Part shown: positions 21,809-34,120 of the stretch, piece by piece
Numbering within the stretch: the first letter of the stretch is position 1
Layout of the letters: each line of letters starts with the position of its first letter
NCBI GenBank assembly: GCA_030295235.1
Contig: AP026153.1
Location: 186,001 to 250,000, forward strand
DNA from: Fistulifera solaris
Lineage: Eukaryota > Bacillariophyta > Bacillariophyceae > Naviculales > Stauroneidaceae
Direction of reading: 5' to 3'
Length of the DNA stretch: 64,000 bases
Notes under the pieces: model-generated
Database searches by the model: none
Told to the model about the DNA's origin: nothing
The model's input: the letters and a program-made list of their open reading frames with translations, nothing else
Position numbers and translations under genes: made by a program

Positions 21809-24800
21809 TCAATCGGAATGGTAACCGCTCACGTGTGTATTATTCCATGGTAGCACCGCATTGCTGGTGTGAGGTGCATAGCTACGTTGGTTCAATGGCC
21901 CTTCGGGTGGATTATGCAGCGGAGCGGGAGGTATACGTTCCTCTTCTTCTTCATCATCGTCCGAACACGGAGCTACGGGCATCGATTTCGAGCGAGCGGC
22001 AACATTGCGACGTTTCTGGACCATACCCGCAATAATACTGCGACTGTTCAAAACACCTTCATTCACCACATCGAGACGCTTAAAGGCGGCAAACGTATGC
22101 AAAATTTCTTCCTCATTCACTTTCCCCATCCGTACCAGCATCGCCAAGGAGAACATTTCCCGCGTACACTCGTCCAACGGAGTGTGGCCCGCCAGTCGTA
22201 ACCGTTGAATCACCGGACCGGTGGCCAGCTCCCGTAGGGCCGCATCGTCCAATTGGTCACCAAATTGCATGAGGACCGCGCGTTCCAATCGTCGCTTCCG
22301 CAGTTCCAACGGAATTAAACTGATCGCGGACATGTTGTTCAGTAGAATGGTTCCTGCGACAAGAATGTCTACAGAAAAATTATGAACCAAAAAGTGAGGA
22401 TCGATGTTAGGCGAATCAAAGGCGTAACTGACGTTGCACTTACACACAGTAGCAAATAATTTGCCACCTTTGGTAATTGGCACAATGTCACCATAACCAA
22501 CCCTGGAAGAAAATAGGGGTGAGTGTCGTGTTGTCAATGGTTATAGCTTCTTCTGTTTGAAAAACAAACGTACGTTGTTAAGAATACCGTGGTGAAATAC
22601 CAACTATCGATCATGGACCATTTTTCGATAAAGTAAAAACCCAGCGAGCCGGCGGCAATAATGGTCATGGAATTCACCAGCGCCTGTCGCAAGGTCAAGA
22701 ACACATATTTGGCCGTTTTCAGTTTCGTAAGATTTTCGTCAAACACCTCCTCTAAAGAAGAATCCGATGATGTCGAAGCGTCATCCGAACCTTCGTCGTC
22801 ACTTTCGCTTCCAGAATATTGTGCGTCCGATGTGGCATACTCGGACTCGACGCTTCCATAACGAGAGCTGGACCGGTTAAAGGATCGCAAAGGAACACTT
22901 TCTGAAATAGGGGTTTTTGATTCATCGCCCTTTCGACGAGATCGACTGTTCGACTGCGCGGATCCCAGTCTGTCCTCATTCAAGTCAAACGAATAGTGTC
23001 GCGTGTGTTTCTGACGTCCCAAAATTTGTCGTGTCACTGGCGAACCAAGTAACTCGTCTCGACTGTTTTGTGTTTGTATCTGCGCGAACGGTGGTGAAGG
23101 CTGGTCCGAGCTAGGTAGATTATCAGAAAAATTCACACCGAATGATTTGCGGTCTTCGCCTTTCGTCACTGGGGATGGCGTATGACACTCCGCGCTGGCG
23201 TGGGATGACGCGGGGCTACCAGTTGAATGAGAAGGACTGGATTTTTTCGAAGCTTCACGAGAGTACTGCCTATGTTTTTGTGGTTGACTTTCACGCCGCA
23301 TCGTTTGAACAGCCGGATGATTGTGCTTATGGCCACCGGTAGAAGCTCGCTCTGTTTGGTAATGATGGTGACCATGCATATTTGTGTGTTGCAGTCCAAA
23401 TGATTGGTTTACGACATCCTTGATGGTCCGCATTCTGGCACAATTTGGGCAGGAGTCGGCTAGTTTGGACTTTCTATCGATCCTTGCCCGTTCGTCTAGA
23501 ATACCAGCAATGTACGATCCGAGCAACAATCCGATGCACGAGACTCCAAAGAAGATAAAAATTGAGCATATAATTTTGTTGGCGTCACTGGTAGGAACGT
23601 TGTCACCAAGACCTATAAACACACACGTTAGAATGTCAATGTACAAGCCATCGTCTGTTCAAGACCATCTAAAACTCACCTGCCGTTGTCAATGTTACCA
23701 CGGCAAAGTAGATACAATCGAGCGGATCCCAGCCTTCTTCCAACCCAAAAATGAAAAGCGACGCAATCACATAGACGGTGAAATACGCCGCAAGGTAACT
23801 GGCGGGTCCACGCATCATTTCGGGAGCATCGGCGACGGAAAAGAATTCGCGTTGTCGGGTCCCGCATCGCGGGCACACAAACGTTGGGACTTTGTCGGGA
23901 TCGTGCTCGGCGGACAAGAATGGAGGACGAAAACTTGATCGGGGTGTTTTCGGGACCGCCTTGCCGAAATTGGCAAATGGGGATGTCTCACTAAACTGCC
24001 GCACGACACGTTGAAAACCACTTTTGTCCTCGGCATTGGGCTGTTCCAGCCGATCTAACGGTCGGTTATTAAATTGGTGGAAACGGCTTGGGACAGCCGT
24101 AGAGGCAGAATTACTGTTCATCATTGATTTCGTATAATCCCGTTTATTTCCGTGTACTATCTTTTGCGTACGAGCGTTGCTCGTCAAATCCTTGTCAGTA
24201 AGAATGACCGGATCCACCGAACTGTTCGATACATCCAAATTCGCCATTTGCATCAACCAAGCCTTTTTAGAGTCATTTCGCTTGGTTGGCTGCGCAGAAC
24301 TTTCGTTGGTAGGAACAAAAGGACCCACTTTTCGTTGACCCTCTTTCCGTTCTTTCCGAAATGGCGCTTCCGGTGGTTTATTGCGACGCCGATTCAATAA
24401 TCCCTTCTCTTCATCATCCTCTTCATCATCGACCACATCCGGCAGGGGGATCCGGTCCTGTTCCATCCCTTTCCAATCAACAATCCCGTGTCGCACCAAT
24501 TTGGCCGCCGCACCATCTCCACTCCTCGTCCGTCGATGCACGGGCCTCGTGATTCCGCGTACCCGGGGCGGTCGATGCACGGTCTTTTCATCATCGGCGG
24601 AATTGTGCGCTTCCGACGAATCTTTGCGGCGGGGGCGTGGATTGTTACTACTGTTATTCAAGAGTGGCACGGACGATGAGGGTTCATCGGAATCGGAAAA
24701 TGTCATTTGGAGTGAATCATTGACGGAAGTCGGGACACTGGCGGTCCGATGACGACTCTGAGGACTGTACGACGATTGCAAAAATCGAAAAATGGTATCC

Positions 24801-25310
24801 GTGTCGTGAAATCGACGATCCTCTTCCGTCAAGGAGGAATCGGATCGTTTCAATGGTTCTCCCGCCGACGACGAATGAAAACCTCCTTTACTTGGACGCA
24901 AATCATCGTCGGAATCACCCGAATCCTGCGCCTGCGGTGATACGGATGGATAAGTTTCGGAGGCTAGATGCCGACCATCGTACCGTGACAATCGATCGAT
25001 GCGATTGCGTCGGACGGGAACGGGCCATTGCAACAATACTTTGCGTTTCGCCATGGCGGGACTATCCCAACTGCTGATACTCGTATTTCCGGGACTGGTA
25101 GGATAGAGTGGAAGGGGATGTTCTTCATCGTCCGACAGAAATCGGGGTCGCGGCGGTCGCGTTCGTAGTATTCGATCCGAACAATCATCGGCATCTTCCG
25201 AAGCGGATGGTTCACTCATAAAGTGTTGATTGTTATCAGTTTTTCCTAATTGCAAGACAGGAACAGGAAAACCATTCGTAGTCGCTTCACCGTCGTCGCT
25301 CAATCGAAAA

Positions 25311-25350
<40 letters not shown>

Positions 25351-25423
25351 TTTGTTGTTGATTCTTCGCGGAGAGACTTTTCTTCTTGTTGCTGGGTAAT
25401 TGTTGCCGGCGTTGTGAACTCAT
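21809..25423 (-). CDS. Two-pore-domain potassium channel with long disordered N-terminus
   Basis: 1133 residues from four exons: 25423-23680, 23612-22574, 22502-22444 and 22368-21809. All introns are GT..AG, and two of them cut inside the pore signatures. Pore 1 is TLTTAGLGDNVP and pore 2 is LTTVGYGDIVP. Each has a flanking hydrophobic helix before and after (four TMs in total). The first 540 residues are polar and low complexity, with 13 consecutive Asp. A CPRCG just before TM1 and a CPNCA just after TM2 could pair to bind zinc. The loop between TM2 and TM3 is about 270 residues, Ser/Asp-rich. The C-terminus is an acidic/helical cytosolic domain. It should conduct K+; gating is unknown. Confidence 0.9.
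25311..25350. repeat. (TCG)n microsatellite encoding poly-Asp
   Basis: A 40-base pure trinucleotide repeat inside exon 1 of the K+ channel. It is read on the minus strand as GAC codons giving 13 Asp. It is length-variable in principle and keeps the frame when whole units change. Confidence 0.95.
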
Positions 25424-25885
25424 TTTCTGCTGCGACTATCTAATTATTTTAGGCTTTTCGGTGACCGTGAAAGGCGTAGGAACATCATTATGAAGACATC
25501 TCATGGTCACACGAAAGCAGGCGAGAGACGAAGCGGAAAAGCAAATAATATCATCAAAATTCATTCGAATGGTGGGGAATCGATCGGACACGATGGTGAC
25601 ATGTTCAGTTTGTGTTATACAAATTTTACTTATTGAAAGGAACGTTTTGGGTACCGGGTCTCGCTCGCGGCATCGCGGCGAAAACGAATTCGTGACTTAC
25701 CATTCCCGACGAACGAAGCAGAACTTTTTTTGTTAATGATTTTCTCGTTATTATTGATGTCATCTCTTTCTCATCGGTGCTGAGATAACCTATACAGCAA
25801 TAGTGCTTATTAAATAAACATCTTTTTCTCGTGGTAGCTCTGGATTAGGCGGCCGGAAAGAGTCAAAGAAGAAAGAACCAGAAAA
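25424..25885. other. Divergent promoter region
   Basis: 462 bp between the K+ channel start and the plastid protein start. No gene or distinct element was recognised. Confidence 0.35.
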
Positions 25886-27263
25886 ATGAGAACGACGAGT
25901 CGTCATCATTCGTTTATTGCGTCGACGGCTCTTCTCTTGTTCGGTACCATCCTCCACCAAATACATGCCTTTGTTCCTTCTCTCCGCCCGTCCCATTCCG
26001 TTTACAGACTGTACGCCATTCAAAATGACGACGAGGAACAGCGTTATCAAGCCGCTCTCGCGCACAACAAGATACGCACCGACGTGAAAAACTTTTTGAC
26101 GCAACGGGCGATTCAATCCTTTATTTTTCTCTTGGTGCAGTGTCGGGATCCACATACAGTACGATGGTTGGAAGTAAGTTGCGTTTCGTTGTTATAGAAA
26201 TGATATGAATAACACCAGTGCGTCTCATTCTTGTTGTTGGGGGCAGAATACGTACGAATTCCGCAATATGGAAAGTTATCACGGCACCGGAGCTTTTAAT
26301 TTAACGAAATGGAAAACGTGGGATAGTATTTTGGATGATATGTTACATCAACCGAAGGATTGTGTCATTGTGCAAGCCAAACGCCGAGGGAGAGGACACG
26401 GTGGATGGTCCGCCAACAATCCCTACTTGGAAGAGGTAAGAGAGATATAGTGACTCTTCGTATTTGTCGTTGCATTCAACTCAAGCTCTTTTGTTCAGCG
26501 CTTTGTCGAATTTCGAATCGACATTGATCCGGTGTCTTTGGCGTCGCGGATCCTTTCGGTACGCGAACAAATTGCCCGCGAATGGAGGGAAGATTTGGTG
26601 ACGTTGCGGACCGCCAACGATCAGATTTTGGATTCCTATTACGACATGGGTCGCGCCGCACGGGAGGATGAATCATCCTCGTTGCAGGAAGAAACGAATG
26701 TGGAACAGCTGGTGACGCCGGGTGTCGATGAGAAGCAACGTCGTGTCTTTGATCGCAATGCTATGCTCATGCTCACCAGCACCATGATATTCAAAGCGTT
26801 TGCTTCGTCACCGCAACGACAAGGGAATTTCGACCTATTGTATTTACTCTTGACACAAGAAAGTTTGCACCGCGTTTTGCGAGAATATCGGAAATCCGGG
26901 GATGAACGGGAAGTTTCGTACGAATGGTTGAAAGAGTTTTACCTGTCCCGGGTGAGTTCGTTCTTCGATGGTCATCAAGACTACGGCCGAGCGGACGACT
27001 TTTTGGAGGAACTGCTCATGGCACCACCGTCCACGAAAGAATTGTCGTCGTCGCGGATTGGTTTCATTGATCCACTGCGCATCGCCGAAGATATTATTAC
27101 GATGCGTTCCGTGGTGGCGGAGGAATGGCAAACCGAAATTGCCAGTGTCCCCGAGGATCACATGGGTTTGCGAAAGAAGCTCTTGTCCAAGCAAATGGGA
27201 TCCTCGTTGGTGGAACAGGAAACCAAGTCGTCTTTGGAGGACGAGGATGGTGTTTTCCAGTAG
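25886..27263 (+). CDS. Predicted plastid protein of unknown function
   Basis: 413 residues from three exons: 25886-26173, 26247-26435 and 26499-27263 (phase 0, GTAAG donors, CAG acceptors). The N-terminal signal peptide ends Q-I-H-A-F-V-P, an A-F plastid-type site. The mature protein is soluble and mostly helical, and rich in charged residues. Distinct stretches are YHGTGAFNLTKW, QAKRRGRGHGG and EFRIDIDPVSLASRIL. The last third has several amphipathic helices and an acidic C-terminus. I do not recognise the family. Splice sites that keep a single open frame through all three exons make the model firm even though the function is not. Confidence 0.82.
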
Positions 27264-27758
27264 ACGACGCCTGAAGTTCATCAAATACTGAAATTTTCTT
27301 TTAGCTATCAACTACGTAATTATTTGCTATTTTAAATCGTCGTCTAGCTCAAATTGTTCTCATATACAACTTTGTAATAGCAATCGTTGCTGGTAAGGAC
27401 GTAAATACTAGTAGACAATCAGGTAAGGTTTTTTACAGCCATTTTCGATGCGGTGACCACCCTAGTCCGTTCGTACGTCGATCGTATCCAGGTGGAACTT
27501 GAAGCTGCCACGTCATCCTGTAATGTCTCACCACGATTGACGCTCCGCCGCAGAAACACACGGCAAAAAGTCGCATCGTCGCCAGCGATGATCGAATGAA
27601 ATAAGAAAAGAAAGAGATCGATGATCGGTGGAAACTAGAATTGTTGTTAAAATTCATTCACTTGCTACATTCTTCTTTGAAAGACCTGCGTAAGCATTTA
27701 AGCGAAAGATCCAGCAGGCTTAAGTAGTTTGCCTTACAGAATTGCACAGGAGAGCATT
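27264..27758. other. Intergenic, no gene seen
   Basis: 495 bp upstream of the M16 peptidase gene. Nothing specific was found. Confidence 0.35.
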
Positions 27759-30700
27759 ATGAGGCTGTCTTACTCCGTTCTCAACGTGCTAATTGCGGCG
27801 ACTTGTCTCGTCTCCGTGGTCGATTCGTTTACTACCCCTTCACTAGTAGTAAGGAAGGATGTCAGACACTCTAAGATTGTATTACAGGAAGGATCCGATT
27901 CCGGTTTTTCCTTGGGAAATTTGTTCGGGTCCGCCGCCAGCGCTACGGCACCCTCCTTACGAGGAACCTTGGAGAGCCATCCTTCCGTCCGCCCTCATAT
28001 CTCTCCTCTCAACTTGTTATTACCCGAAGAGCGAAAACGACGAGAATCCTTACCTTCCGATGCCAGCAATATGCCATTGCCGTTTCATCCGGATGTGAAA
28101 AGTGGTGTTTTGTCGAATGGATTGCCGTACGTGATCTTACCCAATCGTTCACCGCCCGGTCGTTTTGAAGCCCATTTGCAAGTATTTTCGGGATCTGCCG
28201 ACGAATTAGAACCACAACAGGGCATTGCGCATTTGACCGAACATGTGGCTTACATGGGAAGCCGCAAACGAGAACGTTTGTTTGGAACAGGGTCCCAAAC
28301 GAACGCGTACACGGACTTTCATCACACAGTCTTTTATGCGGCCTGTCCGGTGCAAACACCGCGGGGTGGTGTGCCCATGCTGCCCATGGCACTGGATGCG
28401 TTAGTGGATGTTATGGAAGCTCGGGTTGAGCCAGGACGTTTGGAAAAGGAGCGCGCGGCGGTTTTGTCCGAAATGACCATGGTCAACACCATTGAATATC
28501 GTGTCGAATGTCAAATTCTATCTACACTTCATCGTGAGAATCGCTTGGCGAAACGTTTTCCGATTGGGAAAGAAGCTCTCATTCGTAATTGGAAACCCAA
28601 CGATGTCCGTACGTGGCATCGTACGCATTATCGTCCCGACAATGTGTTGCTGTATCTGGTGGGAGATGTGGACCCGAAGGAAGCGGAGAAAGTGATTGCG
28701 GAGAAGTTTGGACACATTTCGGCCGATCAGCAAGCGACCGATATTAAGCCGTTTGAACTAAAACAGGCAGCGAGTGATTTGGCGGATGCGGTGGTGGCGG
28801 GGACGGTCAAGTCGCAACAATCGTGGCACTATCCCCCGGTTCGTCATGATTGGTCGATCTTGGCGGATCACAAAGTGGACGATATGCCAGTCAAGCCTCT
28901 TGATTATGATATTCACTTACAGGATCCCTATCCGTTGGATGACAAAGTTGATCTTTTGGAGACACGCGAAGTTGCGCCCGGTAAAGAAATTCGTCCCCAC
29001 ATTTTCCGTCACGAGCTGCTGCAAGCCTTTTCGCTTCATTTGTTCGCCAAGCGACCAGTGGAGCCTATCGTTGACTTGAAATCCTTTCAACGTAGTTTAG
29101 CGCGTCGTGTAGCTCTCGCTGCCCTGCAAATCCGTTTGAACGTTGGTGGAAGAAGCGACGATCCGGCCTTTACCTTTGTGGAATTCAATCAACTCGATTC
29201 TGCCCGAGAAGGCTGTGCTGTATGCAGTCTCGATTTGACTGCCGAACCTCATCGCTGGAGAGATGCTATTTGCAAATCTGTTTCCGAAATCCGCAAACTT
29301 GGTCTTTACGGTGTGACTCCTGGTGAGATGGAGCGTTACGCATCATCGCTCATGACAGACGCGGAGCAGCTCGCCGCCCAGGGAGATCGAATTAGCAATG
29401 GAGACCAGCTTTCCTATCTCATGGAAACGGTTGCGAATGGCCACACTTTCATGTCTCCCATGCAGTCATACCAAATGACAGCACGTGCTCTATCCACTAT
29501 GACAGTTGAGCAAGTGAATGCGGCAGCTGCTGAGCTTTGCTCGCATATCACCAGCATGCACAAAGATGCTGATCCCATGAAGGGACCCGCAATTGTAATT
29601 GCATGTACTCCCAAAGGAATCCCAGAGGACGATCCTGCATATTGTGACGAGAAGAGCTTGGTCGAGACGGTGTACGAAGCTTGCCAAATCGAAGTAGAAC
29701 CGGAAGAAGATGTTGTTGTTCCGCACACCCTTATCCCCGAAGATGAATTAGTTCAAGCTTTGCAAAATCATCCTCCCGAGTGGTCTGGTGGCAAGTTCAC
29801 GGACGGAACACCCAGTACTGCTCCAGATACGTTGACTCGTCCATTCACATTAAGACGTCTTAGCAACGGAATTCGCGTTGGTGTCGCTCAAAACCAAGCC
29901 GAGTCACAGCGTGGTCACCTGCGTCTTGTAGCTCCCGGAGGAAGGGATGCAGAAAAAAGACTTGGTTTCAAGAGGGGGACTATGTCGGTGGGTGCCCGTA
30001 CCATGCAAGAGGGTGGAGCCTTCGGTCCTTGGACAAGGCAACAAGTCGAGCTCTTTTGCGTCGACCACTTGCTGATGGTTGAAATTAATTGCAACGAGGA
30101 ATCTTTGACTTTTGATTTCGTTTTTCCGACCACGAATGTTGGAAACGTGGGCTTTGGCGACGAAGTACAGCTTGGTATTACGGGGACGGAGTCAGTGATG
30201 CAAATTGTGCGTGAAATCATTGTTGGTTTCAAATGGGAAGCAGATGCATTGGGCCGCAGTAAACAAAGTTTCCGTAGTCAACATGAAAGCTTACAGAAGA
30301 ATTTGGAAGGCCTTAGCACGGAGAAAGTTACGGAGGCTTTGACCGGGATGGACGGTCGGTTTTTGTCCATCGATGTTGATTCCGTGAATAGCATTTCTCT
30401 CGAAGAAGCTCAAGCCGCTGTCATGTCACAACTGCAGCCTTCTAATCTTGAAATTTCCACTTCTGGAGATTTTGACGTTGCCGAGGTCCTGGAACTAATT
30501 TACAAATACATTGGAACAATTCCTGCAGACGCGAACGCCCAATTCAAGAAGGATGTGCAGAATGAACCGAAGTGGACGGCCCGCGTTCCTCTTCCGGAAG
30601 TTCCTGGGAGACACATTGAACTAGAGCTCCCCGATTCGGATCCCCGAGCAGTCGCGTACGTTGCCGGAGCCGCGCCCAATGCCTGGGGCTTTTTGGCGGA

Positions 30701-31339
30701 CGGAACAACTGTCGCGGAGCGTGTCCTTGCAACCGACAAGCGCGCGTCCGACTTTGACAAGCGCCGCCGTTCACATCCTCTTTTGCGAGTGCCGCCTTGA
30801 TGCTGGTTTCCGAAATAACCAATCGAAGACTTTTCTCAACCGTTCGCGAGAGGAAGCAGTTGACGTACGATGCCAACTTTTCCTTTTCGGGTTTTGAGCG
30901 TTTACTGGGCGGTTGGTTCCTCGTTACTGTGACAGCATCCAAAGAGAAAGCCCAGTTAGCATTAGAGGCCTGCAAAGAAACACTTCATGCTTTGCGTAAA
31001 TCAAGCCCAATTACGATTGACAATGTGGAATCAGCGAAACGAGTGGTTCTGAATCGCCACGAAGCCGAGCTGAGAACTACGGCTTACTGGACCCAATTAA
31101 TGTCGGGTATTCAACAAGAGTCCATTCCCTTGAAAGGTCCACTCTCCGTCACTGACTTTCACGCGGTCGTAGAGTCTCTTACAACTCGTGATCTTCAGTT
31201 GACCCTCGAATGCTTGTCATTAGACGAAGACAAATTGTACACTGCTATTGGAAAACGGTACTGCCCGAAGGCTCGGAAGTACCCGAAGAGCAACGCTCGC
31301 GCGCTCCCGTCATCGGAATGCGACGCGGAGGTGCACTGA
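27759..31339 (+). CDS. Plastid M16 metallopeptidase, stromal-processing-peptidase type
   Basis: About 1193 residues. It starts with a hydrophobic signal peptide and V-D-S-F-T-T-P, a plausible plastid-import site. The inverted zinc motif H-x-x-E-H is HLTEHVAYMGSRKRE near residue 160. The third ligand, E, is in AAVLSEMTMVNTIE, about 75 residues later. A second M16 half, inactive as usual, begins near residue 690 (FTLRRLSNGIRVGVA). The length and order match the stromal processing peptidase that removes transit peptides from imported precursors, rather than mitochondrial MPP (about 500 residues). One T is missing near 30784; the frame resumes with FASAALMLVSEITNRR. The assignment as SPP is by length, motif and targeting. 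Confidence 0.85.
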
Positions 31340-31484
31340 CCGGATAAATCGAATTCTAGCATGGATGTAGCTAACTTGAGAAACTAGTACATTGAGTATA
31401 TTTCAAGGACACGTAATCACTAATTACTCATGCTCGTGGAGCTGGAAGATGCTATGGCTATGTATACCCTAATCTTACTCGACC

Positions 31485-32139
31485 TTAAATGAACATGAGA
31501 GCACCGCTGATGGCCGCCGAGGCTCCAAACAGATAATACGAAGACTGTTGCACGGCTTGATTTTCCAACATTTCTGGTTTCGCGTCCCACATGAAATGAC
31601 GAATCGCCGCAAAGTAATGATACACAATGGGAAAACTCACGGTGAACTTGGCCGCCGCCGCCACGACGAAACCTTGACTGCCGATGGTTTGCATCAAACT
31701 CAGCGAAGTTCCGGTTCCTCCGACCAATTCCACCAATCCCAATCCAGCGCATCCCACCGACAAGGCACAACCCGTCACTCGATTCGTGATGGATGACAAA
31801 GCTACGGTGGGAAAGGCGTAGACGGTGACATGGGGACTCACGGGCCGTCCCGTTTCTTTCATGCGTTTCGAGTAGTTCTTAAAAAGTGAAATAATAAAGA
31901 AAAAGTCCTATTTGTGAGTCTCCGCGACTTGAAACTTTCGTCTTTGACTCGCGTCAACAATGAGAAGCCATCGATTACATCGTCATAGCATCATGTATAC
32001 GTACCAGCTGTTTATACTCTTCACCGCTCTGTTTCGAGAGAACTGTCATGGAGCGCATCATTTGGGATCGCAATACATTATTGTTTTGGGTGAATTTTTG
32101 AAGCATCTTACACGACGAGGTAGCAGTCAATGCATTCAT
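31485..32139 (-). CDS. SDHC: Succinate dehydrogenase cytochrome b subunit (SdhC)
   Basis: 175 residues from two exons, 32139-32005 and 31877-31485, with a 127-bp intron (GTACGT..AAG). It is the membrane anchor of mitochondrial complex II, binding heme b and ubiquinone. The N-terminus is a Ser/Thr/Lys-rich mitochondrial presequence. The signature is RPVSPHVTVYAFPTVALSSITNRVTG split as R-P-V-S-P-H-x-T-V-Y and S-S-I-T-N-R-V-T-G. The heme-ligand region YHYFAAIRHFMWD follows. Three transmembrane helices fit the family. The start at 32139 is the first in-frame ATG. Confidence 0.93.
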
Positions 32140-32735
32140 GATGATTGTTTTTTTCGATAATGGATGTAACAAAAGCAGTCAATAATCAACCCGTTCCTGT
32201 TGTTGCTGTTAATGATGCGGCGTTTTGCCAAAAAAAAAGTATTCTTCGCATTTTCGCGTCATGGCGCGTGTGTCGGCGATAAAGAAGGAGAAGAAGGTTC
32301 GGGTCATCACAAAGATCCAGTTCAGAATGGAGCGGCGGCCGGACAGACTCTTAGTACGTGAAATGCACGTACCTCCAGGCACCGCATCACTTACTGCATC
32401 TTGCACAGTCACGTCAACATGACGTCGTGCCGGTCCGTCACGGTGCGGTCTTTTGCTGCGGCAACGCGAACGCAGCAACAATAACGCAACAAGCAACTTT
32501 TGCAATAAAATAACAAATAACTTGTTTGTTATTGGAAAGGTAAGAAGGTTCTTTCTTTTATGCTTACAAATTGCAATATTCTTTTCAAATGACGGATGAT
32601 TGGAAGTGAAAGCGGTGGATCGAGATTACACAATCGGAATGGAGTTTGTCGGCGCAGTTGGCGCAGTTGGGAGAGAGGTGCCAAATGCGAAGGATTGGAA
32701 TATCTCACACTATTTTTTCCTTTCTCAGTTCTACC
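32140..32735. other. Intergenic with probable 5'UTR intron of the next gene
   Basis: 596 bp. Just before the ATG at 32736 the sequence reads a pyrimidine tract and TTTCTCAG, a strong 3' splice site, so the next gene probably has a leader intron here. No protein gene was seen. Confidence 0.5.
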
Positions 32736-32966
32736 ATGACATTGGTCAACAAAAATCCCTTCCTCTTTGGACCGGGTCCGGTCAAACGAATCCCCCAGGG
32801 TGCCTTTACGCAGTACGGCCGTATGCCTCCCTTGCAGGGATTCAGTTTGGCGGCCGCGCAAGGGGTTGCCTTGGCCTTGACGGTCAGTTTTGCGTACAAA
32901 ACCTTCTTTGGTGATCCGCAAGTGAAACAGATTGAAAATTATTACAGAGAAAATCCTCCGCGTTAA
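32736..32966 (+). CDS. Small single-pass membrane protein, respiratory-complex subunit-like
   Basis: 76 residues from ATG 32736, directly after a good splice acceptor. It has one hydrophobic helix (A-A-A-Q-G-V-A-L-A-L-T-V-S-F-A-Y) near residues 41-56, then GDPQVKQIENYYRENPPR. The N-terminal part is short and basic/Pro-rich. Size, one TM, and a D-P-Q..I-E-x-Y-Y-x-E-N-P-P-R tail resemble small subunits of cytochrome c oxidase (COX6C-like), but this is a comparison by eye. A mitochondrial inner membrane place is inferred. It follows SDHC on the opposite strand. Confidence 0.6.
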   Translation: MTLVNKNPFLFGPGPVKRIPQGAFTQYGRMPPLQGFSLAAAQGVALALTVSFAYKTFFGDPQVKQIENYYRENPPR

Positions 32967-33432
32967 ATCATGTTATGTTGTCGTCGTGTTTGACACGAAA
33001 AGTAGACTTAACTCATATCATTATAACGGAGTAAAAATTGACGCGAGTCCTCTTCTATGTTCAGATGTAGCTTGAATAGCTATTTGCCTCGTAATTAGAT
33101 GTTTACTGGTTCGTAGATCTTATTCCTTGGTAGATTAAAAACGTAATGCGCTTCTCCACTACATAGTAACGACAGCCGATATATAGCTGAACGCTCATAA
33201 TGCACTTCTCGTCGCTCCGCGTCTCGCAGCTACATTATTTGGATATAACCTCATCATCTGCATTTGCGATTTGCGATAAAGACGATGCTTATACTTGTAG
33301 CGTTTTACATACCTGCTAGTGTTTTTTTTTTATTATTTGTCGTCTTCAATCCTACAAACCCTGCTTTATTCAACACTTCAACAAATCTTACAGCTCATAC
33401 TAAAAGCACGTATAATTAGCACAACAGAGAAA
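32967..33432. other. Intergenic, no gene seen
   Basis: 466 bp, AT-rich, ending in the leader of the TRAPPC2L-like gene. Nothing specific was found. Confidence 0.35.
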
Positions 33433-34020
33433 ATGTCGAAATCACCACCGAAACTGGTGGGTTTGGGGATTATTGGAAAGAACAATGCTCCTCTTTACAT
33501 GTGCGATTGTGTCGCACTCGTCGATGATTCATCCACGTCATCCCAGCCAGAGGGTGATTTCTACGGATTTTCCCAAACTTCATCGGTGTCGTCGCAAAAT
33601 CAAAGCCTGTCCGTACAGCATCAACTATTGATGCACGCTGCCTTGGATCAAGTCGATGATTTGATTGAAACCGTTCACGGGGAAGTGAACAGTCCTTTTT
33701 CGGGCATACCCGTACACAAAAAGTCCGACCCTGCTTTAGGTCCACATTATTTAGGCATTTTACTTGATTTGGGAGAATTTCAAGTACATGGTTATATTAC
33801 GGCTACGAATATTAAAATGATGGCCCTGACCAAAGGAGCGAAACAAGGCGATGCGGTCCGTTCGTTACTGGAAACCATTCATTCCATATGGATTGCTTAC
33901 ACAATGAATCCATTCCAACCTGTACGTGAGTTGGTGACGATCGAGTCAACGACATTTGATCAGAACATTCAGCGGGCGGTCCGAACGTATGCAAATGTAT
34001 CAACGACGATTGCCGAGTAA
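33433..34020 (+). CDS. TRAPPC2L: TRAPP complex subunit TRAPPC2L-like (sedlin family)
   Basis: 195 residues from ATG 33433, in one exon. The longin-like fold is recognised by the order I-I-G-K-N-N-A-P-L-Y-M-C, LLMHAALDQVDDLIE, HYLGILLDLGEFQVHGYIT-A-T, TNIKMMALTKGA and a final helix with I-H-S-I-W-I-A-Y-T-M-N-P-F. These follow TRAPPC2L/Tca17 in sequence and spacing. It is longer than the human protein (140) because of a Ser/Gln-rich insert near residues 30-60. The role is vesicle tethering at the Golgi. Confidence 0.85.
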   Translation: MSKSPPKLVGLGIIGKNNAPLYMCDCVALVDDSSTSSQPEGDFYGFSQTSSVSSQNQSLSVQHQLLMHAALDQVDDLIETVHGEVNSPFSGIPVHKKSDPALGPHYLGILLDLGEFQVHGYITATNIKMMALTKGAKQGDAVRSLLETIHSIWIAYTMNPFQPVRELVTIESTTFDQNIQRAVRTYANVSTTIAE

Positions 34021-34120
34021 TCGAATAAATCACTCTGAGTGTATCCTTTTGCTTTCGTCTTCGAATTCATGTTTTCTAGCTTGTTGTTGTCGGCAGCTTG
34101 TTGCCTAAGTGCTTCGTGTT

